From contig NC_092866.1 in NCBI RefSeq assembly GCF_032062135.1, forward strand, positions 25,410,981-25,474,980: a stretch of 64,000 bases of DNA, in the 5' to 3' direction. Every line of letters starts with the position of its first letter. Position 1 is the first letter of the stretch. This DNA comes from Pyxicephalus adspersus. Taxonomy: Eukaryota; Chordata; Amphibia; Anura; Pyxicephalidae. The translations under genes and the position numbers were made by a program. Shown here piece after piece: positions 11,215 through 24,700 of this stretch. The notes beneath the pieces were generated by a model that worked only from the letters and a program-made list of their open reading frames with translations, ran no database searches and was not told where the DNA came from.

Positions 11215-11275
11215 ATATACACATGTATATATACATTTATATATATACATATATATTTATATATATACATTTCGC
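11215..11275. repeat. Imperfect (TA)n/(TACA)n tract
   Basis: Low-complexity 'acatatatatttatatatat' sequence; no other content. Confidence 0.8.
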
Positions 11276-12095
11276 TCTGATTTCTAAAATCCAATATTAT
11301 ATATATCCTCTTAGAATTGGAAAAATTATTACAGGGTTGTCTAGTGATAAACTTTATACGTTTCTTTTTTTAATTATTCTGCAAAATTATTATTGTTAAC
11401 TAGTGATGAATGTAACATATTCGTTTTGGGCGTTTGGTTGCTGACATACTTTCAACTTTTTATTAAGTATACCATGAAAAAACTTTATTTGGATCCCACG
11501 ATTCTTAATATTCGTTTGCAAATAATCCACAGAACGAATTACGCTCGAATCATAGCATGTTATTCCTAGGATTAAAAGTAATGACCTGAGGGACTGTTTT
11601 CGTTTGCCCAACTGCACAGACATCATCGCTTGCCGTTGTCTTCAAAGCACATACATATTGTATAGAGGATTTTCTCTTTAATTAAATGATCTTGAAGCCT
11701 GCCCATGTGGAATGGTGGCCCATGCCAGAAGCCTCAACAAATGAATCAAGTTACATCTCTGCCCTCCTAGAATAAAGGACCCACTTTACTCACCCACCTA
11801 TAGAAGTCACTCCATTGACCTCCTACCTTTGACATTTTGGTCAAGAGAGGGCTGTGCAGAAAACTGCAATGGACAAGTTGTATAGAAGGGAGTTGCGAGT
11901 CACAGCAGTCTCTTTTAATGAGGCATAATAAAGCCTATAAAGTGTTCTCCCAAGTGTAGGGTCCACTATTGTGTCTCATTCCCGCTCACTTTCATTTGGT
12001 GTAGGCTGATTTGGCTCATTGTATTCTTAGTAATTCAGTAACTAAACCGACCCTTTTGTGTTTTAGTGTTAGGCTTCAGATCACATTCTGGATCC
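11276..12095. other. Intergenic sequence without recognised features
   Basis: AT-rich DNA that is mostly unique. Short frames on either strand have no domain. 11640-11960 is more balanced in composition and could be conserved, but no motif supports a specific call. Confidence 0.4.
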
Positions 12096-12097
<2 letters not shown>

Positions 12098-12140
<43 letters not shown>

Positions 12141-12191
12141 AATCACTTTATAATAATTCAAATATAATGCAGTTTGCTCACTTTTATGCGC

Positions 12192-12233
<42 letters not shown>
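12098..12233. repeat. Two (TA)n tracts
   Basis: Alternating TA at about 12098-12140 and 12195-12232, separated by about 55 bp of unique DNA. The short frames rich in Tyr/Ile over them are artefacts. Confidence 0.95.
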
Positions 12234-12235
<2 letters not shown>

Positions 12236-12983
12236 TTATTTACAGTATATATGTCTCTATCATGCATATAACTACAGAAATTCATGTATAGAACTTTAGA
12301 GACAACATCTGAAACTCTATCTTTCCCTCTGTCTCTTTCTCCTTTTCCTGCTGGACAAATATATTTGAACTCTTTGCTATGCTCCTCTTTGCAAAACAAA
12401 TATAGAGAAACTAACAAGGTGCCCAATTATTTCCATCTATTAAATTTCTGCCTTTGTACTGCTCAGAACAATTTTTTTAAACCTCACCTCCCCATGAATA
12501 TGTTTTCAGCTGTGCGGTTTCAATATGACCATTTCCATCCTCCATCTTTCTGTTCACCTCACCCACTCACAATCCCTCTTCTTCCTGTGAACTCTTTTGC
12601 AAAGGCACTTACACAAGCCTTTTGTAATGGCACACAATAATTATATATAACACACAATAAACATAATAAAGGCACCTGTTTCGTACAGTAAAATGCTTTG
12701 CTAATACAAAGAGTAGTAGAGTTCCCATACCAAATTTGCACTAAGATCATACAAAGCTGGAATCAGACACTGGTCAGAAGAGGAGTATTATAACTTAAAT
12801 TAGTTGGCATCTTTACAAGGTAGTAATAAAAAATATTTAGAGAGGGCACATCATTAATTTTGGCAAGGCATGGCAATCTACTGCCCTCACATGATGCTGG
12901 TTATGAATTCAGGAATTGTGCTGTTTTACATATATTAAAACCATAGTATGTAATTAGCAGGCTTACCATTTAGCCAATAGTAT

Positions 12984-12987
<4 letters not shown>

Positions 12988-13018
<31 letters not shown>
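12988..13018. repeat. (TA)n tract
   Basis: About 30 bp of alternating TA. Confidence 0.9.
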
Positions 13019-13022
<4 letters not shown>

Positions 13023-13088
13023 TTGGCATTTTTAGGAAATGAAAAAGTATAAGATTAAGGGCTTCAGTACATTTTACCAAAGAGACAA

Positions 13089-13352
13089 GGGGATTGATTT
13101 CTGTGGTTCACTTACCAAAGTGATTTATCACCTTGCAATATGTCAGCTTTGTGAATATGGTGATAGTTTACTAAAGACCCAATCACATGCAAGGTAAAAA
13201 AAAACAGGATTTCTTCCCTGCACATATTAGGATGGCTGAAATCATCAGGGGTTCGTCTCATTTACTAAGCTAAGTGAAATATCTTAGCTTAGTAAATGAG
13301 ATATTTTTTTTCACAAAGTAAACAGTGTAAATTTCTTTAGTAAATTAATCCC
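13089..13352. mobile_element. MITE-like element with an internal perfect hairpin
   Basis: The ends are inverted: GGGGATTGATTT at the left and AAATTAATCCC at the right. Inside, two exactly complementary 19-nt arms (13256-13274 and 13283-13301) flank an 8-nt loop. No coding capacity. The structure fits a non-autonomous DNA transposon; the superfamily was not determined. Confidence 0.6.
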
Positions 13353-14108
13353 ATTGTCATTAGGATACATGTATCCTAACATCACTGTCTCTTTTAATGA
13401 TAGGTTCTCTTCTTACCAGTACCACCTGCATTACATGGAATCCTTAGGCTGAATTCAGACCAGTGGCCTGCCTCGAGACTTAAGTATGTTCACATTGGCC
13501 ATGAAATTGTAGTGTGTTTATCACTTCTGCATGCCAGGGAACTGCTGGCTCTTTGAAGATGGTACATGTAGGTTCTTCCAGCCGCAGATCCATAGAAAAT
13601 GAATGGACTTCAGGATGTAATATTAGTACTACTGTACTGGTATGAGTACTAGTAACAGCTGGCAACTGTGCACATGTTCATTCTTTAGAAACCAAAGATG
13701 CAGTACAGGTAAGTGAGCTTCTGGCAAGCCACGCTACCAGCCAAGGAAAACCGCACAGGACCGCTTGATCCCAAAGCAACTCCAAACCCTTTCTACAAGT
13801 GCCTAGGATCTGCTTTCTGCATTTGAGACTTCTAGGTGTGTTGAAAACTTTTCCCTCACCTGTGTAAGGTTTGGTCCCACCCAGCACCTGTTACCTTACA
13901 CCTAGAAGTTCTGGATCCTGAAATCTGAACAATGCCTGTAACACAGTAAGAAGGTAATATTCTAAATATTGGTTGCAGTGCTGGCATTTACAATAAATAT
14001 ATATTATAGGGGTACATGGATATGAACATTTATATATCCTGAAGACAGTGATTTTTTTTAGCAAAAAACTTCTAGCCCAACTGCAAAGGCTAAATGCTAG
14101 TTTTTTTT

Positions 14109-14369
14109 GTCTAGGAGTATGTAAACCGGCCTGTACTTACCTTGTTCCCCCAATAGCCGGTAATCTCCTTTACCTTCTGACATTACGGGCTGTGGACAGG
14201 CACTTGGCCTTTTCTCTATAAAATGGAAAGCCATTGTGGGGGTAATTTCAGTACCTTCAACTGCGGGCCGAGGTGGCTCATGGAAGAGGCTGTGTGCTAT
14301 GGGCCCGGTAACATGGGGGGAACGAGGGATTAGATAAATAAAAGTATTAGTTAGTGTGCTCCCTAGACA
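14109..14369. mobile_element. Probable fold-back (palindromic) repeat
   Basis: GTCTAGG at the left end is mirrored by CCTAGAC at the right. The next roughly 45 bp pair imperfectly, including CTTGTTCCCCC against GGGGGGAACGAGG. No coding potential. Partial decay makes the limits approximate. Confidence 0.45.
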
Positions 14370-14399
14370 TAAATATTTACTCCTATGCAGTGTACAACT

Positions 14400-16330
14400 A
14401 TCCCTACTGTCAGGGAATCAGCAATGAAGAAACACAACTCATCACCTTTCTCAAAGATGCCTTAAATTTAGTCACACATGAGCAATGCAAACTAAGCATT
14501 TGTATACATTTACCTAAAATATATCTAAAATGAGGATGAGTGAGCAAAATCTGTTAAATCAATTTTCCATTGTTTTTGCTAAAATAGGAATTTTCCCAAA
14601 CCACACTTTTCTTTGTGATGTCTTTTTGCAAAACTGCTTTTTATATAGGAATGGCCTACTTCATGTTAATCTGAGTATTCTAGGTGTCTTTGCAGGCAAT
14701 GTGGTAGAAATAGAGGTGATTTTACAGGTACAGTTGAAATGGTTTTGCTGCACCTTGTTTCTGCTGTGCTTTTGCCTCTAATTTGTATGTAGTCAGTTGT
14801 TTCTGATAATTATTTGGATATTCTGAGGATTTTTTTTTTTATTTGAAATAAAACAGTTTTGTTTTGGTTGATTCAGTGTAGGGTTATCGGGGTTTACTTC
14901 ATTATCATTCCCTTTCTGATCTTTAGTATGCATTTTTTTATTGTGTACCCTTAATTAAATTGTAAATGTTTAACCTTTTTGTTTGTGTATCTTTAAATTG
15001 TCATTTTCTGTTTTAGACCTCTTGTAATTAGAATCTCACACTATACACTATCATCTCAGCCTGAAATTAGTTTGGATAAAATTCACATGGTTACTTTACT
15101 ACCTTGACTGTGAGTATAGGTGTAAGGTGCTTCCCTAATTCAAGACAATTGCACCCTGAGTAACCACTTGGATTTGCCCTAATTTTACTGTCTCCTTTAA
15201 TCACAAAATATTGTAGATTTTTGCAGGTGTAGAAAAATTCCTGTTGATCCTGATAGGAAACAAAAATCCTTGTAACTTTATGTTCACAAAGTATGAACAA
15301 CTTCATCTCCTTTATTGTATAAGTTCCTTGCACTTTTTTATTTTGATCAGTTTAAAAGATTCAATCTTATGACTGGTTTACAATAAAGTAGAACTTGCAC
15401 TGAAATAGCAAGGTCTACATTGTACATCGCGGCTTCTATATATTAAATTTCTGCAATGAAGTGAAGAAAAAAAAAACCCACCAACCTGGACTCCATTGGA
15501 GGAACCCCAGGGCAATAGAATTTTATTTTACTAACTTTTTTCCCACTTTTATATATATTTACCATGTTAATTTACCAAAGGAGTAGGAATCCAGAAGTAA
15601 TAGGTGAATCTGTTTTTTTCATGTTTACAGGTGTTCTTTACAAACACACAAACTGAGACGCCTGCTGAAACCCTGAGCACCAACATATGTTTGGGCAAGC
15701 TTAACAGCAGGATTGACCTCTGTGGTAAACCCAAGATGTAATGCACATAAAACATGGGTCAATGATGCAGTGCATAGCAGCGTTTTAGGAGATCCATATA
15801 TGTGAAAATCACACCAACTAAAAATGCAGTTTTAGTGAATCTTTCTTACATGTTAATATTACCAAAAATAGCTTTCTATTTTTCAAGGATCATTTAGTTC
15901 GTAAAGAGAGATTTATTGGCTACTAAACTTTTATCTTGACAAGATCCTGCTTTGTTAACACGGTTGTTGCTCAGTTGCAGAATTCAGATTTATTGTGGGC
16001 TAAATCACCCACTTAAATCAAGCATCAGACCAGCCTGTTGTGTTAGCCTTTCGCTCCCTGTCTCTTTGTCTTAACTCCCAGCCATCTCCCCTATTCTCTT
16101 TTCTATATGACCTGCTTAGATGATTAGAAAGGACATCTGGGTTGGCAGTAGAACAAGTGTTTTGAAAGAGAAGACCGTCTGTTTTTCCAAGTGAGCAATA
16201 TGTTAATTCTAAAGACCCCTTCACTCTGCTTTCTTAAGAACAAGAGGAGGAAATCTGCCACAAATACATCAACAGAGGAGAAAGAGTCTCCACTGAAAAA
16301 CAAGTGTCACTTTTTAATTTAGGCTTTGCA
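14400..16330. other. Intergenic sequence without recognised features
   Basis: AT-rich sequence with homopolymer runs. Its short frames show no domain, start context or conservation signal. No transposon ends were identified. Confidence 0.4.
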
Positions 16331-16690
16331 CAGGCCTCAGATATAATCATGTGCCATATTTTCTAAGCTCTCCAAGCAGAGAATGAGAAAAAGGGGCCTT
16401 AATCTGCTTTCCCCCTGGGACCAGTGAAATTGGAGAGGCGTTTGTATGGGTCTGTATAAATATATATTTATATATATTCAAGAAATCACACTGGGAAATG
16501 CTCATTGAATTGTCAAGTCCAAGGAATGAGGCTCTTAATTATGGGTGTTAAAAATTCAGGCCATCTGTTATCTGCTTGTATGTGGGTCTAACACAGGAAA
16601 ATCCTGGCCTGTGTATTTGCTTGTGTTAGAAAACATATCATAAGTGTCTCTTCTAGATCAAGAAGCTATAGGTAACAGATGGCAAATGGT
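16330..16690. promoter_or_regulatory. Candidate conserved noncoding element
   Basis: Unique, moderately GC-balanced sequence just upstream of the mariner. It has TAATTA-type homeodomain cores (near 16536) and no repeats except a short TA run at 16458-16480. It differs in texture from the surrounding repeats; function is inference. Confidence 0.25.
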
Positions 16691-16953
16691 GCCTTGCATT
16701 CCTGTACCTAAATGTTATTGCCCGATTATCTAACCATTGTTCTAAAAACAAATATTATTTTTTAATTTCTTTATAGATAAAGATAAAATGCACCTCCCAA
16801 TTCTCAAAGCATGGAACCTCCAAATGATAAAATCAAGAATAAGAAAGAGCGACTCTTTAAATCTCCATTTTGGCTTTAAAAATGTTTGTTAGATCCATCC
16901 TATCTGGAAAATAAATATTCCAGGCTTTAATGATTTTATTTTGCTATCAACTA

Positions 16954-18194
16954 CGAGGGGGTGCTGAGAAGTTTTTGGCTTTGCCCAGAAAAAAGCCAGA
17001 GTTATGAAATAACACATTTATTCAACATATTCCCCCCTGAGACTGATGCACTTGGTACAGCGTAGTTGCAGCTTTTCTAGACTGCAAACCAGCTCTCAGC
17101 AGCATCTTTGACATCAGAAATGTCCTCAAAACGTTGCCCCATCAGGAGTTTCTTCAAATTTGGGAACAGATAATAGTCTGAAGGGGACAGGTCAGGTGAG
17201 TAGGGGGGATGGTGGACCAATTGGAAACCCAGGGTGTTCAATTTGGCAGCCACAACATTGGACGTGTGCACAGGTGCATTGTCCTGCAAAAAAAGGATCC
17301 CTTTGGTCAACTTTCCACATTCTGTCTTAATTGCCTCCTTCAGCTGGTCCAAGAGGTTAGCATAATACTGTCCAGTGATACTAGAGCTCTGAGGTAGGTA
17401 GTCCACCAACAGAATACCGTCTTTGTCCTAGAAAACAGACGCCATTACTTTTTAGACGCCTTCTGCGTTCGGAACTTTTTCGGCCACAGGGACCCGCTGT
17501 GGCCCCATTCCTTTGACTGTTCCCTGGTTTCAGGATCATAGATGTGGAGCCAGGTTTCATCCAAAAAGTCCTGTGCAGCTTCAAAATGGGCCAAAACGGC
17601 TTTGGATAGTTCAACTCGTTCCTTCTTCTGATCACCGTTCAAACATTTTGGCACCCACTTTGCTGAAAGCATGCACAAGGATAGTGGTGATAACAAACCC
17701 AACATGCTCCCGTGAGATGACAAATATCTGGGCTATCTTTTTTGGGGATATTCGCCGCTCCTCAATAATCAGCTCATGGAAAGCATTGCAGGTTGCCGGA
17801 TCAGTTGAGGTTGGGGGGCGCCAACTGCGGGGCTCATCTTCAGTGGTGAAATGCCCGGTCTTGAAATAAGATATCCAGGTTTTGACAGTGCTGTAGGAAG
17901 GACACTTCTCCTCTAGTGTTTGTGACATCCCATTGTGAATGTCCTTTGCTGACTTTCCCTGGAGAAACAAAAACTTCATGACGGCCCGTAACTCCAACAA
18001 CGTGAAACTTGCTTGTGGCCTCTGCCATCACAGCTTCTCACTAAAAGAAAAAACAGTTTTAAGAATCGCAAAGACCTGATATTTGCACAGTTACATACTA
18101 AGATATTAGGCTGTCATATGTCATATGCCCCCACACTCATTTTTCTATTTCATCTGAAAGGGGGCAATGCCAGGAACTTCTCAGCACCCCCTCG
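16954..18194 (-). mobile_element. mariner-family DNA transposon, complete ends
   Basis: 1241 bp bounded by inverted repeats of about 26 bp (CGAGGGGGTGCTGAGAAGTT at the left; the right end is its complement with two differences). Both sides are flanked by the TA target duplication (16952-16953 and 18195-18196), as expected for Tc1/mariner. It carries a decayed transposase on the minus strand. A second copy, in inverse orientation, lies at 43392-44631. Confidence 0.93.
17080..18031 (-). pseudogene. mariner transposase pseudogene
   Basis: Read on the minus strand from the ATG near 18029, the frame shifts after about ten codons. It continues as ELRAVMKFLFLQGKSAKDIH and the helix-turn-helix region, hits a stop near 17632, resumes in another frame (DETWLHIYDPETREQSKEW, first catalytic Asp region), has a further stop near 17445, then continues to the C-terminus. 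The second and third catalytic Asp lie in FLQDNAPVHTS and YSPDLSPSDYYLF with exactly 34 residues between them, which is the DD34D signature of mariner. The frameshifts and stops mean it cannot make a full transposase. Confidence 0.92.
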
Positions 18195-18614
18195 TAACAT
18201 TTTGTAAAACATTTCAAAATGATTTAGATTATCTTTTTTGCAACAATGTCAGTTACTAACCATAACCAAGTTTCAGATGAACCGTACAAATTTTAAAATG
18301 ATTTTCAGATAATAAAAATTTACTTTCAGCCCTACTAGTTCAGTTAACATAATTTTTTCAATATGTTTGGTCAGGAAGTCTACTTGAATTAACTTGAGTT
18401 TTACAATTTTCCACAATTTCAGTGCTCCTTTGCAGGCCCACTTAATTTTGTGTTTTGTAACTTTATGAAAACTAAAGGTCTTAAAGAGAAATATGTTCAG
18501 GAGCAATAGTGTGGATCAATGTGTAAATAATTTGGGAATGCTTAGTGGTGTTGTTAATAAGTTGCATTACGGGCTTAATGCCAGTTTTCTTGTGTTGTGC
18601 AATTATATATAAAT

Positions 18615-19278
18615 AGAAAGGAAGAAAAAAGACTGGGTTTATGCTGGCAGCAATCAAATTTATATTTGGCATAGCAGTAAGAATGCCAATAAGTAGGTGA
18701 GTATACAATAAGTACAATTCAATAGTGAGTACATATGGTGAAAAAGGCTTCCCCCTAGAAACTGGCAAAGGGAAATGCCTTTAGTGCTAGACATAAGTAC
18801 TGAAAGAGTCAGGATGGTGTGGTTCCTATGAATATTTCATTGCTGACACTACCACTATTAACTGTTTCCTCTCCTTCTCCTGCGGGAACTTTTGATGAAG
18901 CCTTTACCGCCCTAGGGAATTTTCCTTTCCCCTAAACAAACTATTACTACTATCCAGTAAACCCTACAGAGATTGGTTATCAACTTACAGTCACATTATT
19001 GGTCTCTATCTATCCCCTGAAGAAGCCTACTGGTGAAACGTGTTGGGATTGAGACGATTACCATCCTGACTCTAGCAGTACTTATATTTAGGTGGCCTAT
19101 GTCTACCACTAAAGGCATTTCCCCTCTTCAGTATCTAGGAGGAAGCCTTTTCACCATATGTATTCACTATTGAATTGTACTTATTGTATACTCACCTACT
19201 TATTGGCATTCTTACTGCTATGCCAAATATAATTTGATTTTTGCCAGCATAACCCCAGTCTTTTTTCTTCATTTCCAT
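18615..19278. mobile_element. Fold-back element, about 664 bp with arms of about 210 bp
   Basis: The left arm (18615-18827) and right arm (19060-19278) are reverse complements with few differences. Both hold 'tactcacctacttattggca' or its complement and the 'gaagaaaaaagactggg' end. The spacer of about 230 bp has 'gtgaaacgtgttggga', a phrase common in frog repeats. No coding potential. Probably a non-autonomous transposon. Confidence 0.75.
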
Positions 19279-20845
19279 TTCTGTATATTTACCTCTGGGG
19301 CAGGCAAACCTTAATGTTTCTAAGAAGGGTGTTGCTACCATTGTGTATAATAATTTGTGTTTTCCAATTGGCTTCCCTGGTAACTACAATTCTTCATAAA
19401 AAATGGGGTACACCTGTGAAATAAACAATAACTGAATGATATATGTAAGAATGACCTAGAGTTTGCTTTGACTTGTCCCAGGGTAAAGTTTTGTCCAGAA
19501 CACTACCTGCAACAGGTTTATATGTTATACTCATGTTTGCAAGAGTTTTCTTTGAGAACTCTGGTTTCCACTCCAAAAATACTATGATTTAGTTGGCTTA
19601 GCAAACACTGTCCTGAGATTATGCTAAAGGAATATAACTATAGTAGAGACATTTTGGGAGTCCTAGTGTCTACTTGTGTCCACAGACACTTGGCAAGCTT
19701 AATGCTCAGTGTGTAAGCTTCACAAACTCATTCACTATAGACTTACACGCCATTAAGAAACAATAGGTTCCTTTTAAGTTTTTTTCCATCTTTTTTCCCC
19801 AGCCAGGTAAAGTATGGAATGGTGGCTGGAAAGAAACATTCTAACTCCTCCAAAAAAGCTTTAGACAATGAAAAAAAAAGATATGTGTTCTTCCAAAACT
19901 ATCATCACCTTATTTAAACGAAGAAACTGTTGTACATTTGGCAGCAAATATATCCTATCCGAGACTTTCCAATCCAAATATCAGCTTTTTGTCAAGTTTA
20001 ATTCTGTGGGTTATTTGTAGCATACTGAAAGTCATAAATCTCTTTGTATATAAATGAGAAAACAAAGCCAGTCATAAACAAAACCAACATGAAATCATTG
20101 TGGATCAAACATTTCCTTTAGTCTTATTTTTGTTTTTATTAGATCAAAACAGTGACTCAACAAGAGATACTAGGCCTGAGAAAACATCATATGGCTTACT
20201 TGGTTATTTGGTAACATGCGTTATGTTCTCTATTCTCTAGTGTTGGCAGGAATCTCTTTAAAATATTTTTTAGCAAATAATATGCTCCTTAGTAATGAAA
20301 GGGTGCTTCAAGGTCAGAACATTTAAAGTAACCAAATAAACCACCAAACCCAATATTATAACCGCCAGAACTAATAAAGAGTCTTTATTTAAATATACCA
20401 GGTTCATTATTATTGATTACTAAGCATGTCAAAATGCATAACAAAATTAAAAATTCTGTCTTTTTGCTAATTTAAGGGAAAGTCAATGGCAGGGCTCACC
20501 CCTGCTTACTGATGCTCACTTTAATGCACTACTCACCCAAGAACACTCACCTACATTACGCTCACATGGCACTCTACTGGTCTGTATTTCTGTATATAGA
20601 AAAACAAATATTATTTGCTTCCTGCAATGCTGGGGCCTAAGTCACAATTTACCTGCACATTTTGTTTTGAGGTAAAGGGAGAAGGTCAATTAAACCATGT
20701 TAATACCAACACTGACCAACATAAGCTTTGGATTTTTGCTTGCGTTAGAGTAAAGATGAGTGGTAGAGGTAGTTGTGCTTATACATGAGTATAAGCAAAG
20801 CAATTACTGAGAATATAAATTGAAATACTTTTGGTATGTAATATG
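19279..20845. other. Intergenic sequence without recognised features
   Basis: AT-rich DNA. No frame shows a recognisable domain, and no terminal repeats were identified. Confidence 0.4.
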
Positions 20846-20849
20846 CCAC

Positions 20850-21720
20850 AGTGTAATCCCCTGCCTGAGAGCTAAATCGCAGGGCAGAGGGCTCTGCTAA
20901 TTTTTAAAAATGTTTATTTACTTTATGGAAAGGAGATCACTTCTCCCAACAAGTGCTCCTGTAGTCAGCTGCTCAGATTAGAGCTCAAGATATTACCTAT
21001 CTGAGCTCTAATCCAACATTACTTTACCTGTCATTGACAGGTATAGTAATGCCGCTGGAGCCATATTGATGACAGCGCTAATAATCCAGCTCCTTGATTG
21101 GCTGCATGATGACAGGAGCTCAACCGGGTTCCCAATTCTGCAAGGAGTTAGCCCTCTTGCGTGATTGGCTGAGTGAATGTAAACAATAATAACAGAACTC
21201 ACATCATCATTAATTACAATCATTCAGCCTTTAGCAAAAGGGCAGTTATCTAACCCCCTGGTGGATTGCTCCTATACAATGGCAGGAGTAGAGCTGAGAG
21301 CAGTCAACGTTGGATTGGACGTTGTGGAACGATATTTGGACATCACTGGAAAATGCCAAGGTAACAATTAAAAAAACAATAAAAAAATGTTGTTTTTTTC
21401 TCTTGAGTTGCTTTATTATTTTTAGGGCTTTTTTAACCCTATCTGGGAATGTGTAAGGAGTACTATGTACCCCTTTACTCATTCCCCAAGGTGAGAGGAT
21501 GGATATCTGGGGGTCCCCTTATTAAAAGACGCTTCCAGATTCCAATAAACGGAAAGGAGTTTGTTTTTATGTTTAAAAGGGCAAAGGGGGCTACACACTT
21601 TTTTCCTCCTTCCTTCTTTAGAAAACCAGTTTCCAGAGGCTCTTTTATGGATGGGTGGTGGAGCACACACAAATCAAATCAAAGAAGGTCAATAGTCTTA
21701 TAAAGGATGTGGTTTTAAAA
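20850..21720. repeat. Unclassified dispersed repeat block
   Basis: The composition is more GC-rich than its surroundings. It contains 'tgattggctgcatgatgaca' and 'gggtccccttattaaaagac' followed by 'cttccagattccaataaac', phrases I recognise from repeats spread through frog and fish genomes. Limits and class cannot be fixed from one copy. The short frames over it are not genes. Confidence 0.45.
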
Positions 21721-24700
21721 AAATAAAGGGGGACACCACACCATTTTTTAAAATTTATCATAAAAACACTACATACGGTATTTTACCTGGTACAGGCTTT
21801 ATGTTCATTTTATTCATTTAAAAATACTTTTATCCCATTTCTATGTTGTGGACTGGGAGGGGGCTTGAGAGTGCTCCATATAGAGGAGGAGTGGAGAAGA
21901 ATCTGGTCCATTATCGTGCTTCATCAATTTTTGCACGCTAGAATCAGTGCTCAAAGTTTTAAAGTTGTTGGTACATGGTCCCATCTAGGTTGGCACATCT
22001 ACATCCCTCTCTCTCCTCCAAGTGCTTTAGGGTTGCCAGATGAGCGGGGATGTCCTCTACACTTGGTAAACTTGCCATATGGTCCCTAGATTCTAGACAA
22101 GAGTCTTTAGACTTCTGGGGACCCTCTTCCAAGCTAGGATACCTAAGGATCCTTGGTTCGCCATATTGCATCTTAAACCCCTTTCTTTACGTGCCCCACA
22201 ATATAAATGAGTCATGTATGTGCTGCTTGCTTGCAAACAGACTATTGCTGGTTAAAACAGTTTGTGCAATTTCCTGACATGTTGATAGTATTTGTATTAA
22301 TGGGAGATTGACTAGTATACTCCTGGTCCACCATGAGAAGTTCTACCAAGTCTGGACACCCTGTTTGAAACATTACCACTCATACCATGCTCCTGTCTAC
22401 TGGTAACTCTTTATAGAGATACCCCCAGCATATCATCCCCCCCAACGTTTTTATCTGTTGCATAATAATCCCATGGTACCGCCTACCTCATTTGTAGAAC
22501 CCCCCATATTTGTAAAACCCTTTTATCGCTTAGTGTACTGAACTATGTAATGAATTACCCTGGTTTTACCTGTTGTTCTCCCTACCTGTTTACCTGTTGT
22601 TCTCCCTATATTTTTTATTGTTTCTAATGTTTCATTTCTCTTTTTTGAATATAATAAAAACTATCGAAACCAAAAGTTTACTTTTATTTATGGTAATTGT
22701 ATTACTATTGGTTACTGTTTTGAATTTCTTCCCTAGCTTTATACTTGAGTAAAGGTATCTTTCCTGTTTTTTCAGGGAAAAATAGGTACCTTGTTGCTGT
22801 AGAACCTATGGGGTAAATGCAAACAGATCACTCAATAAGACATTTACATAACTTACACTTCAGCTTTATTTTGTTTATACTTCAAATTCCTAAACTTGGC
22901 TTGGCTAACAAACTGTCCTTTTAAAGGCTTGCAGAAAGCAATCAAAATAATTGCAACTAAAGTAAGCAAATTTTTAGATGTATTCGAAAACAAACTGCAG
23001 ATGCACTTTGTGATGATTTTACCATAGGTTTATGATGTGTTTGTATTATTTTTGCATTTATGTGGTTGCTTTGATAGTAGTACATGGAAATAAGCAAATG
23101 GAAGGTTAGCAGATAGGACAGACTACATACTGCATCTAGACACAGCCCAATGCAAAGTAACACACTAAAATTCTGGTTTAGATAATCTTGTAAAGTGAAA
23201 TTCAAAACCATTGAGATGTAATTGGATTAAGTTGTCAATGGATTTACTGCAGGGGACAGTAATAAATATTTTTTAAGCAGTAGCTATGTATTTGTGTTTT
23301 TCAAATAAGTTTTAATTTGGTTTTATTTTTTTACTTTTTGTGCGGGAATTAGAAAAGGGTACTGATCTTTCCTTGCACTCATTCTACTGGGCTGCCCCCT
23401 TTTAAGGTACCTTCTCAGAAGCTAAAAGGAATACGACCTGGTATGGTGCATATGCTGCCCATTCGTTCCTGAGCACCCAGGTTGCATGCCTGAAAAAGGG
23501 TTTGGTTGCAAAAATAAAGGAAACTTTTTTCAGTTTTCTATAATAAAAAACATAAAAACAACAAACACAACTTTAGGGATTTCCCCCTGCATGCTTTTAA
23601 AAAGGGTTTGTGTGTTTTCGATATTGCCCTTAAACCTACATAAAAGGATCCCCCCTCCCACTGTACAATTTTTCTTTAAAGTGGAACTAACCCTTTTTTT
23701 GAAAAAATTGAACTCATGTTCTGTACTGCAGACATGTTCTGTATTGCAGAAGGGACAAGCAATGTCTTTTTTTAAATAGAGGGCAGCAATCAGGCAGGTA
23801 AGTGTGATTTATTGCAGTAAGGAGCTGCCTAAATGCAAATTTAGTTCCCTTTAAATATTTTATCAAGTTGGTTTATGTCCCCTCTTGGAAGTTGCTGTCT
23901 TCTATTTTTTAAAGTAGTTTAAAATGGCTAGCATGCTTATAGACATATGTAAATATTCTATATTTTACAATAGGACACCTTGGCAACAATTATTTTAATA
24001 CTATTTATTAATATAGCACCAATATCTTATATAGCACTTTGAAAATCCTGTATTCATTTGACCAACATGGTGGTGTTTCTAGGTCTGGGTAATGAGGTAT
24101 CCTTGATAATGTTATCTTATCTGGTAACATGGTGTATTGCACATTATACATTTTCTGAGCTTAGTATTTACAGTAGTCACTAGAAACAGAAAGAACACTT
24201 GCTGCATTGAAAACGTATAAAGAGAAAACTAACCTGACACCTGGTGCCACCTTGTGTTCAAAACAATATTATATATTATATCAACTTTACTTTAAAAGCA
24301 CAGAGCAAAGGAAAATATGACACATACAGGGTAAATGATCAGAAACCCTATCCAGAGTGCATATTTACAGATGGAGACATTATGATTTTGTAATCAGGAT
24401 GTTGCTGTCACCAATTGATCCTAGAATTATATTTGTTTCAGGTGTCCAGGTGTGCAACTGTGAATTTAGTATTTCTTATCGGTTGTACACCTTATCTATT
24501 GCCTCTGAAAAAAGTGATGTATTTTAATTCTGTTGCTTTCGTACCCACTCCCATAATTATTTTGCAACAGGTAGGATCTGAGCTTGTAATTTATTTATTT
24601 GGCAACTATATTTTTCATTGTCTTTGCATTATCAGCCGATATCCTTTCTGTAAAGCAGTTCATAGTCTTGTTATAGCATTTAGCTTCTGCTTTAACTTAA

